Assembly: GCA_041392625.1 (NCBI GenBank)
Contig: JAWKLR010000016.1
Span: forward strand, 1 to 64,000
Direction: 5' to 3'
DNA length: 64,000 nucleotides
Origin: M3007 sp041392625
Lineage (GTDB): Bacteria; Bacteroidota; Bacteroidia; Chitinophagales; Saprospiraceae
The notes under the pieces are model-generated. The model saw nothing but the letters and a program-made list of their open reading frames with translations. It did no database searches and had not been told where the DNA came from. The position numbers were made by a program, and so were the translations under genes. Shown in pieces: positions 63,490 through 64,000 of this stretch. How positions within the stretch are numbered: position 1 is the stretch's first letter; every line of letters starts with the position of its first letter.

Positions 63490-63522
63490 CGATGTGAATA
63501 CCCACTTTGGGTGTTCACATCG
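63490..63522. repeat. Hairpin without T-run after the secreted-protein gene
   Basis: CGATGTGAATACCC (63490-63503) pairs with GGGTGTTCACATCG (63509-63522), 14 bp with one G-U pair and a 5-nt loop. It precedes the true terminator by about 20 nt. Confidence 0.7.
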
Positions 63523-63540
63523 GGAGTCAATAACAAGTCT

Positions 63541-63579
63541 AACCGGGTTTTAGCATGCGCTAAAATCCGGTTTTTGTTT
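63541..63579. terminator. Bidirectional intrinsic terminator
   Basis: AACCGGGTTTTAGC (63541-63554) pairs with GCTAAAATCCGGTT (63559-63572), 14 bp with one G-U pair, followed by TTTGTTTT. It lies between convergent genes ending at 63480 and 63612. Confidence 0.88.
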
Positions 63580-63611
63580 TCAAATGAACCTGCGTTAGTT
63601 AAACGGTGAAT

Positions 63612-63809
63612 TTACTGACCCAATTGATCGAGTTCCGCTTCTGTTTGCCGCAATCGGTTCCGGCAAAAAACAATCAACTCATTGGCTCGCGCAACCTTGC
63701 CTGCCAGTTGGTCAATGTCGGTTTTACCCTCCTGAAGTTCCCGAACCAGCTGCTGCAATTCCTGATAGGCCTCGGTATAGTTGAGCTCTTGATTCTTTTT
63801 CTGTGCCAT
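63612..63809 (-). CDS. xseB: Exodeoxyribonuclease VII small subunit
   Basis: 65 residues from MAQKKNQELNYTEAYQEL (63809); a longer frame to 63866 would overlap the SET-domain gene. Two-helix coiled-coil family: LQQLVRELQEGKTDIDQLAGKVARANELI contains the ELE-G-x-x-x-ID-x-L-x-x-x-V-x-RA pattern of XseB. It forms the nuclease with XseA, which is not in this window. It starts 4 nt after the SET gene stop, so the two are probably co-transcribed. Confidence 0.88.
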   Translation of the reverse strand: MAQKKNQELNYTEAYQELQQLVRELQEGKTDIDQLAGKVARANELIVFCRNRLRQTEAELDQLGQ

Positions 63810-63813
63810 GCGA

Positions 63814-64000
63814 TCAGGATTTTGGTTTAATACGGTGTGTGCCGGTGTCTCCCTCGTTTTTCTCAAACCAAACGGTCGTTTGATCTTCCGGAAAGCCGTT
63901 GTAATTTACAAGTATCTCTTCGCCGGCCTGAATGGGTTTTATGCAGAAAAAATCGATGGTATCTGCCTCAAAATCCATATCATACTCGGCATTGGGCGTG
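63814..64000 (-). CDS. SET-domain protein, C-terminal end (cut by window end)
   Basis: 61 codons plus stop, entering from the right edge. The sequence TPNAEYDMDFEADTIDFFCI then KPIQAGEEILVNYNGFPED matches the C-terminal end of SET domains (NxxHSCxPNA... AGEELxxNYG), which methylate lysines with SAM. The catalytic NH segment lies beyond the window. Bacterial SET proteins have few proven substrates. It ends 4 nt before xseB. Confidence 0.8.
   Translation of the reverse strand, partial: TPNAEYDMDFEADTIDFFCIKPIQAGEEILVNYNGFPEDQTTVWFEKNEGDTGTHRIKPKS

Noticed and set aside
1..64000. tRNA, rRNA or insertion sequences
   Set aside because: No cloverleaf, rRNA segment or transposase motif (DDE, HUH, recombinase) was recognised on either strand by eye.

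Overview
The window reads as one stretch of a Bacteroidota chromosome, most likely of the order Saprospirales; the order is an inference from overall gene flavour. Four signs point to Bacteroidota. Secreted proteins end in type IX secretion (T9SS) sorting tails. Promoters have the TAnnTTTG -7 element of the Bacteroidota housekeeping sigma factor. Shine-Dalgarno sequences are absent before most starts. The gene families are typical of the phylum: BshC, HYR/VWA surface proteins, a one-piece hybrid kinase with an AraC output, and propeller sensor lipoproteins. No tRNA, rRNA, CRISPR array or transposase was found.

Layout: 0-13 kb holds mixed metabolism and transport: a PLP decarboxylase cut by the window edge, a GT39-like glycosyltransferase, a VWA/HYR surface protein, arginase, an NhaC antiporter, EttA and BshC. 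13-18.5 kb is a leftward run of a sodium/solute symporter, an MscS channel, a rhomboid protease, rnpA and rpmH; rpmH is only 51 codons and has a textbook promoter. 18.8-25.7 kb holds a DsbD-like protein, a frameshifted secreted metalloprotease and a frameshifted orphan lanthipeptide dehydratase. 25.7-28.2 kb is a parB-parA-UPF0173 operon. 28.4-34.2 kb holds a glycosyltransferase, a LolD-type ATPase, alkaline phosphatase, an intradiol-dioxygenase-like lipoprotein and a GH13 glucosidase. 34.3-40.3 kb holds small membrane and stress genes and an AraC-NTF2-YceI-YgiD cluster. 40.4-42.6 kb is a scrambled locus with two DUF3885 copies and a broken ADP-ribosylglycohydrolase. 42.6-54.3 kb holds a propeller lipoprotein, a second ABC-F ATPase, a trans-sulfuration enzyme, a large hybrid sensor kinase, small stress proteins and a helical-repeat protein. 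54.4-64 kb holds a T9SS surface protein, a DUF6438-GT87-GtrA overlapping operon, a cold-shock gene, SlyD, a methyltransferase/ATP-grasp pair, xseB and the end of a SET-domain gene.

The most notable observations follow. (1) Frameshifts cluster in two places (about 21.6-25.8 kb and 41.2-42.6 kb). In the one case that can be measured directly, the DUF3885 duplicate, every length difference is a small deletion, ten sites totalling 15 nt. This looks like poor consensus sequence or very recent decay, and it affects even parB. (2) A three-copy inverted-repeat family sits just past the stop codons of three unrelated leftward genes. (3) There is a 3 x 28-bp palindromic tandem repeat and a heptamer-built hairpin. 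(4) The DUF3885/ADP-ribosylglycohydrolase locus could be an immunity-type array. (5) An orphan LanB-like dehydratase has no visible precursor. I did not find a clearly new multi-gene system. The DUF3885/ADPRH locus and the orphan dehydratase are the nearest candidates, and both need corrected sequence first.
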